Source of the DNA: URNF01 sp045634325
Lineage (GTDB): Bacteria; Bacillota; Clostridia; Oscillospirales; Acutalibacteraceae
NCBI GenBank assembly: GCA_045634325.1
Contig: JAZRAA010000010.1
Location: 1-49,346 of the forward strand
DNA: 49,346 bases
Direction: 5' to 3'
The notes below the pieces were generated by a model. The model saw only the letters and a list, made by a program, of their open reading frames with translations. It did not search any database and was not told where the DNA came from. This document shows, piece after piece, positions 25,077-33,409 of the stretch (position 1 is its first letter; each line of letters starts with the position of its first letter). The position numbers and the translations under genes are program-made.

Positions 25077-26363
25077 TTACAGCACCTTCTTCAAAGGCAC
25101 ATCAGGTGTGTAGATCTCCTTGATATCCGCACCCAGAGCGGTAAGCTTTTCGATGATATTCTCATAACCACGTTGGATGAAATGAATATTTTCAATCTCA
25201 GTGCTGCCCTTTGCAGCAAGCGCTGCAATGATCATCGCAGCACCCGCACGCAAATCCAATGCTTTAACCGGTGCGGCGTGCAGTTGCTCAACGCCTTGGA
25301 AAACAGCAATTTTGCCGTCCACTTGCACCTGTGCGCCCATGCGACGTAATTCTTCCGCATACCAAAAACGGTTATCCCAAACGCCTTCATTGATGATACT
25401 GGTACCGTCAGCCAAAGACAACAACGCTCCAAACTGCGGTTGCATATCTGTCGGAAAACCGGGATGCGGCATGGTGGAAACATTACAATGTTTTAAACGA
25501 CCCTCCGCTTTCACATACACAGCGTCGTCATACTCTTCCACCAAAACACCCATCTCTTCTAATTTAGCAGTGATGGATTCAAGATGTTTGGGGGTGACGT
25601 TTTTCACCAACACATCACCACCGGTCGCAACCGCCGCCGCCATATAGGTGCCCGCTTCAATCTGGTCAGGGATAATACCGTAGGTCGTGCCGTACAAATG
25701 CTCGACGCCACGGATTTTGATAACGTCAGTACCCGCGCCACGCACGTCCGCGCCCAGCGAGTTTAAGAAGTTGGCAAGGTCAACAATATGCGGTTCTTTT
25801 GCCGCATTTTCAATCACAGTAGTGCCGCGCGCTTTAACCGCCGCCAACATGATATTCATGGTCGCACCGACCGAAACTTTATCCAAATAGATAGAATTAC
25901 CGATAAGTTTTTCGGCAGACACCTCAATCACTGCCTGCTCTCTCTGTGCAACATCCGCGCCCAACGCAGCAAAGCCCTTCAAATGCAAATCTATCGGGCG
26001 CACGCCAAAATTACAACCACCGGGCATCGGCACGCAAGACACACCGAAACGACCGAGCAGCGCACCGATAAAATAATACGAAGCGCGCATATGACGTGCA
26101 AGTTCAGTGGGAACAACATGCGAAGAAATGGTACGCGGATCTATCAACACAGTCGAACGGTCCACACGTTGTACCGTCGCGCCCAACGCTTCTAAAATTT
26201 CAAGCGACAGTGACACGTCACTGATATTCGGCAAATTCTCGATGCGACAAACACCTTCCGCTAAAACAACCGCCGGCAAGATAGCCACTGCCGCATTTTT
26301 TGCGCCGCTGATTTCCACTTCGCCATGCAAACGATTGCCGCCGACAACCAGAAATTTTTCCAT
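25077..26363 (-). CDS. murA: UDP-N-acetylglucosamine 1-carboxyvinyltransferase
   Basis: MurA transfers enolpyruvate from PEP to UDP-GlcNAc, the first committed step of peptidoglycan synthesis. The 428-residue protein has K22-N23 in GAKNAA and the catalytic C117 in PGGCNFGVRPIDLH; the Cys form is the fosfomycin-sensitive type. It has its own promoter and terminator. Confidence 0.96.
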   Translation of the reverse strand: MEKFLVVGGNRLHGEVEISGAKNAAVAILPAVVLAEGVCRIENLPNISDVSLSLEILEALGATVQRVDRSTVLIDPRTISSHVVPTELARHMRASYYFIGALLGRFGVSCVPMPGGCNFGVRPIDLHLKGFAALGADVAQREQAVIEVSAEKLIGNSIYLDKVSVGATMNIMLAAVKARGTTVIENAAKEPHIVDLANFLNSLGADVRGAGTDVIKIRGVEHLYGTTYGIIPDQIEAGTYMAAAVATGGDVLVKNVTPKHLESITAKLEEMGVLVEEYDDAVYVKAEGRLKHCNVSTMPHPGFPTDMQPQFGALLSLADGTSIINEGVWDNRFWYAEELRRMGAQVQVDGKIAVFQGVEQLHAAPVKALDLRAGAAMIIAALAAKGSTEIENIHFIQRGYENIIEKLTALGADIKEIYTPDVPLKKVL

Positions 26364-26404
26364 TTCTCCACCTCACTTCCCATATATATTTTATACACGC
26401 TAGT

Positions 26405-26433
26405 AGTATAACACAATATATTGAAAAAAGCAA
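26405..26433 (-). promoter_or_regulatory. Vegetative promoter of murA
   Basis: TTGCTT (26428-26433) and TATACT (26405-26410) are separated by 17 nt on the minus strand, about 40 nt before the murA start. Confidence 0.72.
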
Positions 26434-26438
26434 ATAGA

Positions 26439-26453
26439 ATTTTTTACGGAAAA
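26439..26453. repeat. 15-bp direct repeat, copy 1, flanking the macA/macB-like pair
   Basis: The sequence ATTTTTTACGGAAAA lies just past the permease stop. The same 15-mer occurs at 28629-28643 just upstream of the adaptor gene. Confidence 0.55.
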
Positions 26454-26471
26454 AACTACAATTTTCACGTG

Positions 26472-27650
26472 TTATTCCGTGCCCCGCAAGGCTTGTGCAG
26501 GCGGTAAATCGGCAGCTTTTTTGGCAGGATACACTCCAAAAATAATTCCCAACGCCACCGAAAACGCCACTACACCCAGTATGGTCACCACCGACACTGT
26601 GATGGAAACACCCGAAAACAAACTGCCGATACCCGCCGCAAGCACCGCCAGTGTAACGCCAAAAAAACTACCTGCGAGTGTCAGCAAAACCGCTTCTATC
26701 ATAAATTCCGCCATAATGCTGCCTTCACCTGCACCGATAGCCTTTTTAATGCCGATTTCAGCAGTACGTTCATGCACTGACACCAACATAATGGTCATGA
26801 TGCTCATGCCCGCCACCAACAACGAAACCGCACTGATAACCTGTAACACAAGACGGATAATATCCATCAATCCATTTAATTTTTCGCGTTGTGAGGCTAA
26901 ATTTTCCAGCACAAAATCGGCATCTTTCGTATCTGCATGGGACAGCAACCGTAACAGCATGCTGCGAGCATTCTCCAAATCGTCGCCATCCCGCACACGC
27001 ACAGCTATTTGGTCAAAACTTTCATCTCCTGACAGACTCTGCAACGTGGTATACGGCAGATACACCATCGGCGGAATGTATCCCGCAACATTTTGTAAAA
27101 CACTGCTTCCCGCCTTGGACACACCAATAATTTTAAAACTCTCCTCACGATTACCAAAACGCACCAAAAGCACCTTACCCACCACATTTTCCCGACCATA
27201 TGCTTGCTTCGCAACCGACTCATCCACCACACACACTGCCGCACTACCGTTGACGTCTCCCGCAGATAATAACCTGCCGTGTAATTCTTGTAATGAAATC
27301 ACCTGGTCAGCACCCGCATCAATCCCGCACGCCATAATCTCACCATCAAACTGTCCGCCGGTGGCAACTGTAAATTGAATGCACAACGGCATAGCAGCCT
27401 CCACCTGTCCGGCTGTGCGAACGATATCCAAGGTTTCTATCGTCAAAGCATCGTCAGTATTGGATGAAATGGAAATGCCATCCAGTCCCATACTTTTTAG
27501 TTCGTTGCCGACTACCGTTTTACCCGCATCACCCAAAAAAGATACCAATGAGATAAGCAACGTGCCTACCGCTATACCCGCCACTGTCAACAGCGTGCGC
27601 AATCGTTTTCGCCGCAAATGGTTAAAAGTCATACAAATCCTTTCAAACAT
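26472..27650 (-). CDS. MacB/FtsX-type ABC transporter permease
   Basis: The 392-residue protein has one N-terminal TM (about 17-38), a MacB periplasmic-core-like extracellular domain (about 40-260) and three C-terminal TMs; I-G-I-K-K-A-I-G-A near 300 is the coupling-region signature of the family. These permeases move peptides, lipids or drugs or act mechanically across the envelope. Substrate is unknown. The start overlaps the adaptor gene by 8 nt (GGAGGAGG site), so the two are co-translated. No ATP-binding subunit is encoded next to it, which is unusual. Confidence 0.88.
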   Translation of the reverse strand: MFERICMTFNHLRRKRLRTLLTVAGIAVGTLLISLVSFLGDAGKTVVGNELKSMGLDGISISSNTDDALTIETLDIVRTAGQVEAAMPLCIQFTVATGGQFDGEIMACGIDAGADQVISLQELHGRLLSAGDVNGSAAVCVVDESVAKQAYGRENVVGKVLLVRFGNREESFKIIGVSKAGSSVLQNVAGYIPPMVYLPYTTLQSLSGDESFDQIAVRVRDGDDLENARSMLLRLLSHADTKDADFVLENLASQREKLNGLMDIIRLVLQVISAVSLLVAGMSIMTIMLVSVHERTAEIGIKKAIGAGEGSIMAEFMIEAVLLTLAGSFFGVTLAVLAAGIGSLFSGVSITVSVVTILGVVAFSVALGIIFGVYPAKKAADLPPAQALRGTE

Positions 27651-28611
27651 CTGCCTCCTCCTTCGTAGTATACGCGCCGCCTTTTACAACCTTATCCGGT
27701 TCCAAAATCAAACGGTCACCGTTTTGAAAACCCTCTGTGACCAAATACCCATCAGCAAGCTCTGCCATTGGTGTAATCATACGTTTGACTGCGATGTTTT
27801 CCTCCAACACATACACAAACTCACGATTTTCTTCATCGGCTAAAACGGCATCATACGGTAAAACGAAGCCCGCATCCACCGTGGAAACAACAATCGCGCC
27901 TTTTGCCGTCAATCCTACCCGCAATGATTCATCCGTTTCCCCCGCATTCATACTCACCACCGCTTCTACCACCGTTTGCGGTGATCCACCACTCGCTTCC
28001 TGCTTGGCAACCGATGCAATCTCTCGTATATAACCCTCATAGACAGCTTTGGAAAATCCCACACCGGAAACTTTCACCCTTTGCCCCACCTGAACACGAG
28101 AAATATCTCGTTCCGAAACCGACAATCGAATTTGCACCGGTTCCCATGTCGTTATCACGCCACACGCTTTCGAACCGCTCAAAACCGCGCCCTCTTGGGC
28201 TTTAAAATCGCGTAAAACACCATCGCAAGGAGCAGTCACCTCGGTCAATACGGCATCTTGCAAAGCGGCGTGTACCGCCGCGGCACCATCCGCACCGGCC
28301 AAAGTCGCCAAAGTGGCGGTTTTATCCACACTGAATAGCACATCCCCTTTTTTAACCTGTGCACCTTCTTGCACCATGACCTGTTTGACCACACAATCGG
28401 TCGGTGATTGTACCACTGTTTCGCTCGCCGTTTCTACCCGTCCATTACAAGAAACGATTTGTGCGGTGGGAGCTGCTGATAAAACCGCTGTTTTCAAAGC
28501 AACAGTCTGTGGGATCGAGCGCATCCGCACATACCCGATTGTTCCCACACATAGCACCGTTAAAACCGAAAGCCACACCCATTTTTTCAAAAGCAACGCC
28601 CCCTTTTTCAT
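27643..28611 (-). CDS. MacA/HlyD-type membrane-anchored adaptor protein
   Basis: The 322-residue protein has an N-terminal anchor (about 9-27) and then a biotinyl-lipoyl-like domain whose halves (V-V-Q-S-P-T-D-C-V-V near 67 and T-A-P-C-D-G-V-L near 140) flank a very short hairpin. A beta-barrel domain follows (Q-I-R-L-S-V-S-E-R-D-I). It should work with the overlapping MacB-type permease. The ATG at 28611 has no ribosome binding site. A TTG eight codons in (28590) is preceded by AAGGGGG and may be the true start. Confidence 0.85.
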   Translation of the reverse strand: MKKGALLLKKWVWLSVLTVLCVGTIGYVRMRSIPQTVALKTAVLSAAPTAQIVSCNGRVETASETVVQSPTDCVVKQVMVQEGAQVKKGDVLFSVDKTATLATLAGADGAAAVHAALQDAVLTEVTAPCDGVLRDFKAQEGAVLSGSKACGVITTWEPVQIRLSVSERDISRVQVGQRVKVSGVGFSKAVYEGYIREIASVAKQEASGGSPQTVVEAVVSMNAGETDESLRVGLTAKGAIVVSTVDAGFVLPYDAVLADEENREFVYVLEENIAVKRMITPMAELADGYLVTEGFQNGDRLILEPDKVVKGGAYTTKEEADV

Positions 28612-28628
28612 TCAAAATGTAGTTTGAT

Positions 28629-28643
28629 ATTTTTTACGGAAAA
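28629..28643. repeat. 15-bp direct repeat, copy 2, flanking the macA/macB-like pair
   Basis: ATTTTTTACGGAAAA, identical to 26439-26453. The two copies bracket the adaptor-permease pair almost exactly. Confidence 0.55.
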
Positions 28644-28659
28644 TATGTAAACAAAACAA

Positions 28660-28689
28660 AAAAGAAGCGAGCGTAAGCTCGCTTCTTTT
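28660..28689 (-). terminator. Terminator ending the yicC-to-spoVM cluster
   Basis: Arms GAAGCGAGC (28664-28672) and GCTCGCTTC (28677-28685) with a GTAA/TTAC loop and A/T runs on both sides lie 18 nt after the spoVM stop. Confidence 0.88.
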
Positions 28690-28706
28690 ACAAATATAAC
28701 CATGAT

Positions 28707-28796
28707 TTACTCTATGTAATCCGTTTTACCGATACCGAACAATTTTCTTAAAATACCGCCCAACAGACGAGGGCTTTTGACCACAACTACACGCAT
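28707..28796 (-). CDS. spoVM: SpoVM, amphipathic membrane peptide that recruits SpoIVA (29 residues)
   Basis: ATG at 28794-28796 follows a GGAG site by 8 nt and the frame closes with TAA at 28707. The 29-residue product contains KSPRLLGGILRKLFG (7-21). B. subtilis SpoVM, 26 residues, has KLPKFLGGIVRAMLG at the same positions, including Pro9, which is needed for curvature sensing. In B. subtilis spoVM directly follows thiN, and here thiN is the nearest upstream larger gene. SpoVM binds the convex outer forespore membrane and anchors SpoIVA, which this window also encodes. The acidic D-Y-I-E tail is an extra. It is shorter than most gene-calling cutoffs and easy to miss. Confidence 0.9.
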   Translation of the reverse strand: MRVVVVKSPRLLGGILRKLFGIGKTDYIE

Positions 28797-28810
28797 AACC
28801 GCATCTCCGT

Positions 28811-28957
28811 TCAGTGTTTTTTCGCACAGGAGCATCCCACCGAAATCAAGGCAAATGCCAATAACACCAACACACATTTTGTCGGCAAAAGTGTTGCCGC
28901 CAACAATCCTGCACCAAATGCAACACAAGTTACACCGGTCTTACAAGTACGCGTCAT
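28811..28957 (-). CDS. 48-residue two-TM hydrophobic peptide, unknown function
   Basis: ATG at 28955-28957 is preceded by GGAGGGG at 7 nt. The stop lies 14 nt before spoVM, so the two are almost certainly co-transcribed. The product has a short basic N-terminus (R3, K6), two hydrophobic segments (about 8-25 and 28-44) joined at P25-T-K27, and a basic end (KKH). Five Cys residues are present (5, 11, 28, 42, 44). I do not recognise a family. Context suggests a membrane peptide, perhaps in sporulation with SpoVM, but this is inference. Confidence 0.68.
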   Translation of the reverse strand: MTRTCKTGVTCVAFGAGLLAATLLPTKCVLVLLAFALISVGCSCAKKH

Positions 28958-28991
28958 AGCAAACCCCTCCGTTCATGCTCCTGCTATTCCA

Positions 28992-29019
28992 AGAGTATGC
29001 ACGAAGGGGAAATGTGTTA
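28992..29019 (-). promoter_or_regulatory. Weak candidate sigma-E-type promoter for the 48-residue gene and spoVM
   Basis: On the minus strand CATACTCT (28992-28999) matches the sigma-E -10 CATACAHT at 7 of 8 positions. TAACACA (29013-29019) matches KMATATW at 5 of 7 with a 13-nt spacer. It overlaps the thiN stop codon. Confidence 0.3.
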
Positions 29020-29631
29020 ATCTTTTGCATAAATCAATAATAAAACACCGCTTGTAAAGCGCATGCTTGCCGCATCCGATACCGCAACATTACTGACACA
29101 CAGCGGGTTATCCGCTTGTAGTGTGAAATCCTGCAACGGATATTCCACCCCAGACAAGCAAAGGCCCTTTACATTTTCTGTCATCGAAAAAACGGAAAAA
29201 CCGCCTTTTCGCAATGCATACGTCCCCGCCGTCAGTACGGAGATTTCATTTTTGGCATCAACCAAGGTCACCTGCGCACCCATCTCGACCAAACGGCGTG
29301 CATTCAGCAAATTGGCAACGGTGTGGTCCATTCTGCCGCCCAGACATCCCAGCAGCAAAAAATCACGAAACCCTTTTTGGAATGCGGTGTGCATTGCGAC
29401 AAAAGTATCGGTATCATCCTTTTGTTTGGGCAACAGCACACTGTTTACCGTATCCGACGGACGCGGTGCAGAATCGCAGTCGGCAACTATCAAATCCGGT
29501 TTAACACCCAAAGTTCGCGCCAACTCAATACCACCGTCGGCGGCAATACTATACGCATCAGGCAACAGATACTCACGCAAGCACTCCACGTCCTGCACAG
29601 GTGCCGCCCCGAAAATTACACAGCGTTTCAT
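29017..29631 (-). CDS. thiN: Thiamine pyrophosphokinase
   Basis: ThiN makes thiamine diphosphate from thiamine and ATP. The 204-residue protein has A-A-D-G-G (31-35), D-L-I-V-A-D-C-D-S, K-D-D-T-D-T and G-G-R-M-D-H motifs, all family signatures. It overlaps rsgA by 4 nt (ATGA). In B. subtilis rpe lies between rsgA and thiN; here rpe is absent. Confidence 0.95.
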   Translation of the reverse strand: MKRCVIFGAAPVQDVECLREYLLPDAYSIAADGGIELARTLGVKPDLIVADCDSAPRPSDTVNSVLLPKQKDDTDTFVAMHTAFQKGFRDFLLLGCLGGRMDHTVANLLNARRLVEMGAQVTLVDAKNEISVLTAGTYALRKGGFSVFSMTENVKGLCLSGVEYPLQDFTLQADNPLCVSNVAVSDAASMRFTSGVLLLIYAKD

Positions 29632-30518
29632 TTAGTTTCCCAATCCTTTTTGGTTTTCAATTGCGTATGCAACGCCACATAGCTCGCATACCGTGACGGC
29701 GCAATTTTTCCCTCATCCACTGCCGCACGCACCGCACAATTCGGCTCGCTGATATGGGTACAGGAGGAAAAACGACATTTGCCGAAATACTGTCCAAATT
29801 CCCTGAAACAGTAAAACAACTGTTCGTTGTCCAGTGTATCCTCTACCATCGACACATCCAGTGACGAAAAACCGGGGGTGTCCACAATCAAGCCATTGCC
29901 CACATGGAATAACGTAGCACAACGTGTGGTGTGTCGTCCACGCCCCAACTTTTTACTGATTTCGCCGGTTTCCAACGTCAGTGCAGGGTCTAAAGCATTG
30001 AGAATACTGGATTTTCCCACACCGGAGTTTCCTGTAAAGGCGGAAACCTTGCCTTGCAATTTTTCATATAACGGCTGTACCGATTGAGGTTCCAATGCCG
30101 AAACGGTATAACAAGCAAATCCCGCATCACGATATATTGCGGCGATATCCTCCCCGCTTTGCAGGTCAGTCTTATTGATGACTACCACCGGTTCAATATC
30201 CTTTTGTTCCGCAATGGCTATCATTTTATCCAGAATTTGCAAATTAGGAGCAGGAGACGTCACCGATACCACCATCACCAGCAAATCTACGTTTGCTACC
30301 GGCGGGCGCAACAACACGTTTCGGCGCGGCAGAACCACATCTACCGTACCGTTGACGCCATCGTGCACGGTGATTTCCACCTTATCCCCTGCCACCGGCG
30401 AAATGCCGTCTTTGCGAAAACTGCCCCTGGCTTTACAAGTATATACCGTATCGGCGACTTCCACATAGTAGAAGCCGCCGATGGATTTTATTAATATACC
30501 GGTCTTTTTTTCAGTCAT
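29628..30518 (-). CDS. rsgA: Ribosome small-subunit GTPase RsgA
   Basis: RsgA checks late 30S maturation. The 296-residue protein has an N-terminal OB fold and a circularly permuted GTPase domain: G4 NKTD (115-118), G1 GNSGVGKSS (163-171), G3 DTPG (213-216). The zinc site C248, C253, H255, C261 is intact. In Bacillus it is a substrate of PrkC, encoded 16 nt upstream. Confidence 0.96.
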   Translation of the reverse strand: MTEKKTGILIKSIGGFYYVEVADTVYTCKARGSFRKDGISPVAGDKVEITVHDGVNGTVDVVLPRRNVLLRPPVANVDLLVMVVSVTSPAPNLQILDKMIAIAEQKDIEPVVVINKTDLQSGEDIAAIYRDAGFACYTVSALEPQSVQPLYEKLQGKVSAFTGNSGVGKSSILNALDPALTLETGEISKKLGRGRHTTRCATLFHVGNGLIVDTPGFSSLDVSMVEDTLDNEQLFYCFREFGQYFGKCRFSSCTHISEPNCAVRAAVDEGKIAPSRYASYVALHTQLKTKKDWETK

Positions 30519-30534
30519 TCCACTTACCGTCCAC

Positions 30535-32619
30535 TCAATTTTCAGCGTCCGATACGGAAACTTGCGTTTCCGTATCCTTTACTGTTGTCGAGAGTGTTGT
30601 TGCTTTGGTTGTTACACTCGTAGTAGTGGTTGTCGGCGTACCCTCGTTAAAAACAGGGACCGTTTCCATGCTGGCAAAGCCCTCTGCGCCGTACACCGTA
30701 TAATTTGTATACACCACATAATCGTTGGTGCCCGCAACCGCAATTTTCACAGTGACATCATACTGTTCTTTGCGTTCCGAAACGGTAAAGTTCAACGTGC
30801 GCTTAACATTGGGTAAAATGTTTTTCATCTGCGCAGAAAGTGTACTATCCAAAGCGCCGTCTACATATACCTGCAAATCTACTGTCGTGGAAGTTTCCGG
30901 CAAATTCATAGTAATTTCCACGTCCTGATAGCCGGAGCTGACCGTCAACGTAATGCTATCGGTGGGCAGAGCAGCCGTGCCAATGGCAGGAGATATCTCC
31001 AATACCGTATCTTTCATAGCCTTACCATTGACATATTCAGTTTTGATGTTACCTTCGGCAAAACCCGCAGCCGTCAATTTGCTCATCGCATCTTTTAAAG
31101 AAGCGTTTTTGATGTTGGGAATGGTAATCGGGTCGGGTTCTTCTTTGCCAAGGCTTACAAACATTTGCACTTCACTGCCACTGGGCACTTTGTTAGGATA
31201 AGCGGGAACGGTTTTAATAACCGTATCTTTGTCAAATTCATCGCTGTTAGCTTTAACTTCCACTACAACAAAACCCGCCTGCTCCAACCGTGCACGCACA
31301 ACATCTTTGTTCTCGCCTTCGGTCACTTCCGGCACTTGCGACACCTTTTCACCTGTGCTGATCCACAACGTCAAAGTGCCTTTTAACTTAATTTTATCGC
31401 CCGCTTGCGGCTGTTGTTCGATAACCACACCTTCACCGTGTTCGGTGCTGTTCTTATATTCGAATTTAAGCGAATACGTATTGAGGAAATCTGCGTCGTT
31501 GGCGAGTTCTGCAGCATAATTCTTGCCGATGAAATTTCCGACTTCAATGGTATTTTTAGCATTACCGCCACCGAAAATTTTGGAATATGCCGCAATACCA
31601 GCAAAAATCAGCGCAACCAACATAATGGCACCCGCCACCGCCGCCAAAATCGGCAGTACCGGCGCGCCTTCCTTCTCATCAATTTCCTCTTCTTGTGCTT
31701 CCTCTTCCTCACTCTTGATGCGCGCAATGGCATCAACATAGCGAGTGGGTTCCTCAGAAAAATACTGATATTCAAAACGGATGCTGGGATTTTTCTTGAA
31801 TTCGTCGATATCGCTGAGCATTTCCGCCGCCGACTGATAGCGCTTATCCGTTTCCTTTTGCATGGCTTTCAAGGTAATTTCCTCTAAGCCTTCGGGGATA
31901 TCTTCGTTAATCTTGCGCGGGCGTTTGGCTTCCGACTGCAACTGCATAATTGCCACCGACACCGCATTATCAGCCTCGAACGGCAAACGGCCCGTCAGCA
32001 TTTCGTACATCATCACGCCAATCGAATATAAGTCGGCGCGTTCATCGGTCAATTCACCTTTTGCTTGTTCGGGACTGATATAATGCACCGAACCGATGGC
32101 CTTTTCACCCGCAACAGGCGGGCGCAACTCACTGCGAGACAGACGTGCAATACCAAAATCGGTCACCTTGATAGTGCCATCCGGCAACAGCATCATGTTC
32201 TGCGGTTTAATATCTCGATGGATAATGCCTTTATCGTGCGCGTGCTGTAATGCACGCAAAATCTGCACCGTAAAATGTACCGTTTCTTTCCAACGGATAT
32301 CCTTTTGTTGATCGATATACTCCTTCAAAGTAATACCGTCGATATATTCCATCACAATATACTGCAATTTCTCATCGAAACTGACATCATAAACACGCAC
32401 AATATTGGGATGCGACAAAATCGCAATCGCTTTAGACTCGTTTTTAAAGCGACGGGTGAATTCTTCGTTGTGCAGATACTCATCTTTCAGTATCTTCACA
32501 GCAACGGTGCGGTCATCGATGGTATCGTATGCTTTATACACACACGCCATGCCGCCCACGCCGATCATCTTTTGAATTTCATAGCGTCCACCGAGCTTCT
32601 TTCCCAAATATTTATCCAT
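30535..32619 (-). CDS. prkC: Membrane Ser/Thr kinase PrkC with PASTA domains
   Basis: PrkC senses muropeptides or lipid II and phosphorylates translation and cell-wall proteins; in Bacillus it also triggers spore germination. The 694-residue protein has a kinase domain (10-275) with Lys42, HRDIKPQN (D136) and DFG (154-156), an acidic linker, one TM (about 320-345) and three PASTA repeats (about 357-423, 426-492, 497-563). A further 130 residues follow: a beta-rich segment and a Thr-rich tail (TPTTTTTSVTT). That tail is not part of the standard architecture. The phosphatase gene prpC precedes it by 43 nt. Confidence 0.95.
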   Translation of the reverse strand: MDKYLGKKLGGRYEIQKMIGVGGMACVYKAYDTIDDRTVAVKILKDEYLHNEEFTRRFKNESKAIAILSHPNIVRVYDVSFDEKLQYIVMEYIDGITLKEYIDQQKDIRWKETVHFTVQILRALQHAHDKGIIHRDIKPQNMMLLPDGTIKVTDFGIARLSRSELRPPVAGEKAIGSVHYISPEQAKGELTDERADLYSIGVMMYEMLTGRLPFEADNAVSVAIMQLQSEAKRPRKINEDIPEGLEEITLKAMQKETDKRYQSAAEMLSDIDEFKKNPSIRFEYQYFSEEPTRYVDAIARIKSEEEEAQEEEIDEKEGAPVLPILAAVAGAIMLVALIFAGIAAYSKIFGGGNAKNTIEVGNFIGKNYAAELANDADFLNTYSLKFEYKNSTEHGEGVVIEQQPQAGDKIKLKGTLTLWISTGEKVSQVPEVTEGENKDVVRARLEQAGFVVVEVKANSDEFDKDTVIKTVPAYPNKVPSGSEVQMFVSLGKEEPDPITIPNIKNASLKDAMSKLTAAGFAEGNIKTEYVNGKAMKDTVLEISPAIGTAALPTDSITLTVSSGYQDVEITMNLPETSTTVDLQVYVDGALDSTLSAQMKNILPNVKRTLNFTVSERKEQYDVTVKIAVAGTNDYVVYTNYTVYGAEGFASMETVPVFNEGTPTTTTTSVTTKATTLSTTVKDTETQVSVSDAEN

Positions 32620-32662
32620 AAACAGTCACACCTTCCCGCCCACCAGGGCAACATACTGTCTT

Positions 32663-33397
32663 TTATTCATTTTCAGCTATCACTACCGCAGTGATGTTAT
32701 CCTCACCGCCGTTATCATTCGCCGTTTGTATCAGCGTTTGCGGCAATTTTTCCGCCTTGACGCTTTGTACCGCCGTTTGCAACGCCTCCGCCGAAACCAT
32801 ATTGGTCAAGCCGTCACTGCACAACAAAATACGGTCCCCCGCTTTGATATCCAATATATCGAAATCCGGCATCACATCTGCTTCCACACCAATTGCACGG
32901 GTAATAAAATGTTTGCGCGGATGTTCTTTCGCCTGTTCTTCGGTGATTTGTCCTTTATATATCATTTCCTGCACCACCGAATGGTCAGTGGTCACCTGGG
33001 ACAACGTACCGTTTGTTAAATGATATACACGGCTATCACCGACATGCACGACCCAAGCTCTGCCTTTATCGGCAATCACGGCAATCAGCGTTGTGCCCAT
33101 GCCCATCAAACGCACATCTTCTGCCGCCTTATCAAACACCTCAATGTTTGCGGCACACACGGCACTTTCCAGCATGTTGAGAACAGAAGCCTCCGGCATA
33201 CCCTCGCGATACTGCGATACCATTCGTTTTTCCATCATATCGGCAGCGATGTTACTGGCGACGTTACCGCCGTTTGCACCGCCCATACCATCGCACACAA
33301 CCGCATAAACAGCCGTATCATTCAACCGCCCGCAACGGTAGGTATCCTGATTGCTGCTGCGTATTTTGCCGATGTCGGTCGCTCCGTAGATATACAA
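32663..33397 (-). CDS. prpC: PP2C-type protein phosphatase, partner of PrkC
   Basis: The 244-residue PPM-family phosphatase opens G-x-x-D-I-G-K-I-R-S-S-N-Q-D, with metal ligands D18, D36 and G37 (VCDGMGG), GDSR(VY) and D-N-x-T-A near the end. It should reverse PrkC phosphorylation in the cytosol. Order prpC-prkC-rsgA is conserved in Firmicutes. Confidence 0.95.
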   Translation of the reverse strand: MYIYGATDIGKIRSSNQDTYRCGRLNDTAVYAVVCDGMGGANGGNVASNIAADMMEKRMVSQYREGMPEASVLNMLESAVCAANIEVFDKAAEDVRLMGMGTTLIAVIADKGRAWVVHVGDSRVYHLTNGTLSQVTTDHSVVQEMIYKGQITEEQAKEHPRKHFITRAIGVEADVMPDFDILDIKAGDRILLCSDGLTNMVSAEALQTAVQSVKAEKLPQTLIQTANDNGGEDNITAVVIAENE

Positions 33398-33409
33398 GGC
33401 TTCACCTCC

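Noticed and set aside
28707..28928. A single 73-codon frame spanning the spoVM region
   Set aside because: Its first part is out of frame with the well-supported 48-codon gene and has no ribosome binding site; only its last 29 codons, with their own GGAG-ATG, make sense.
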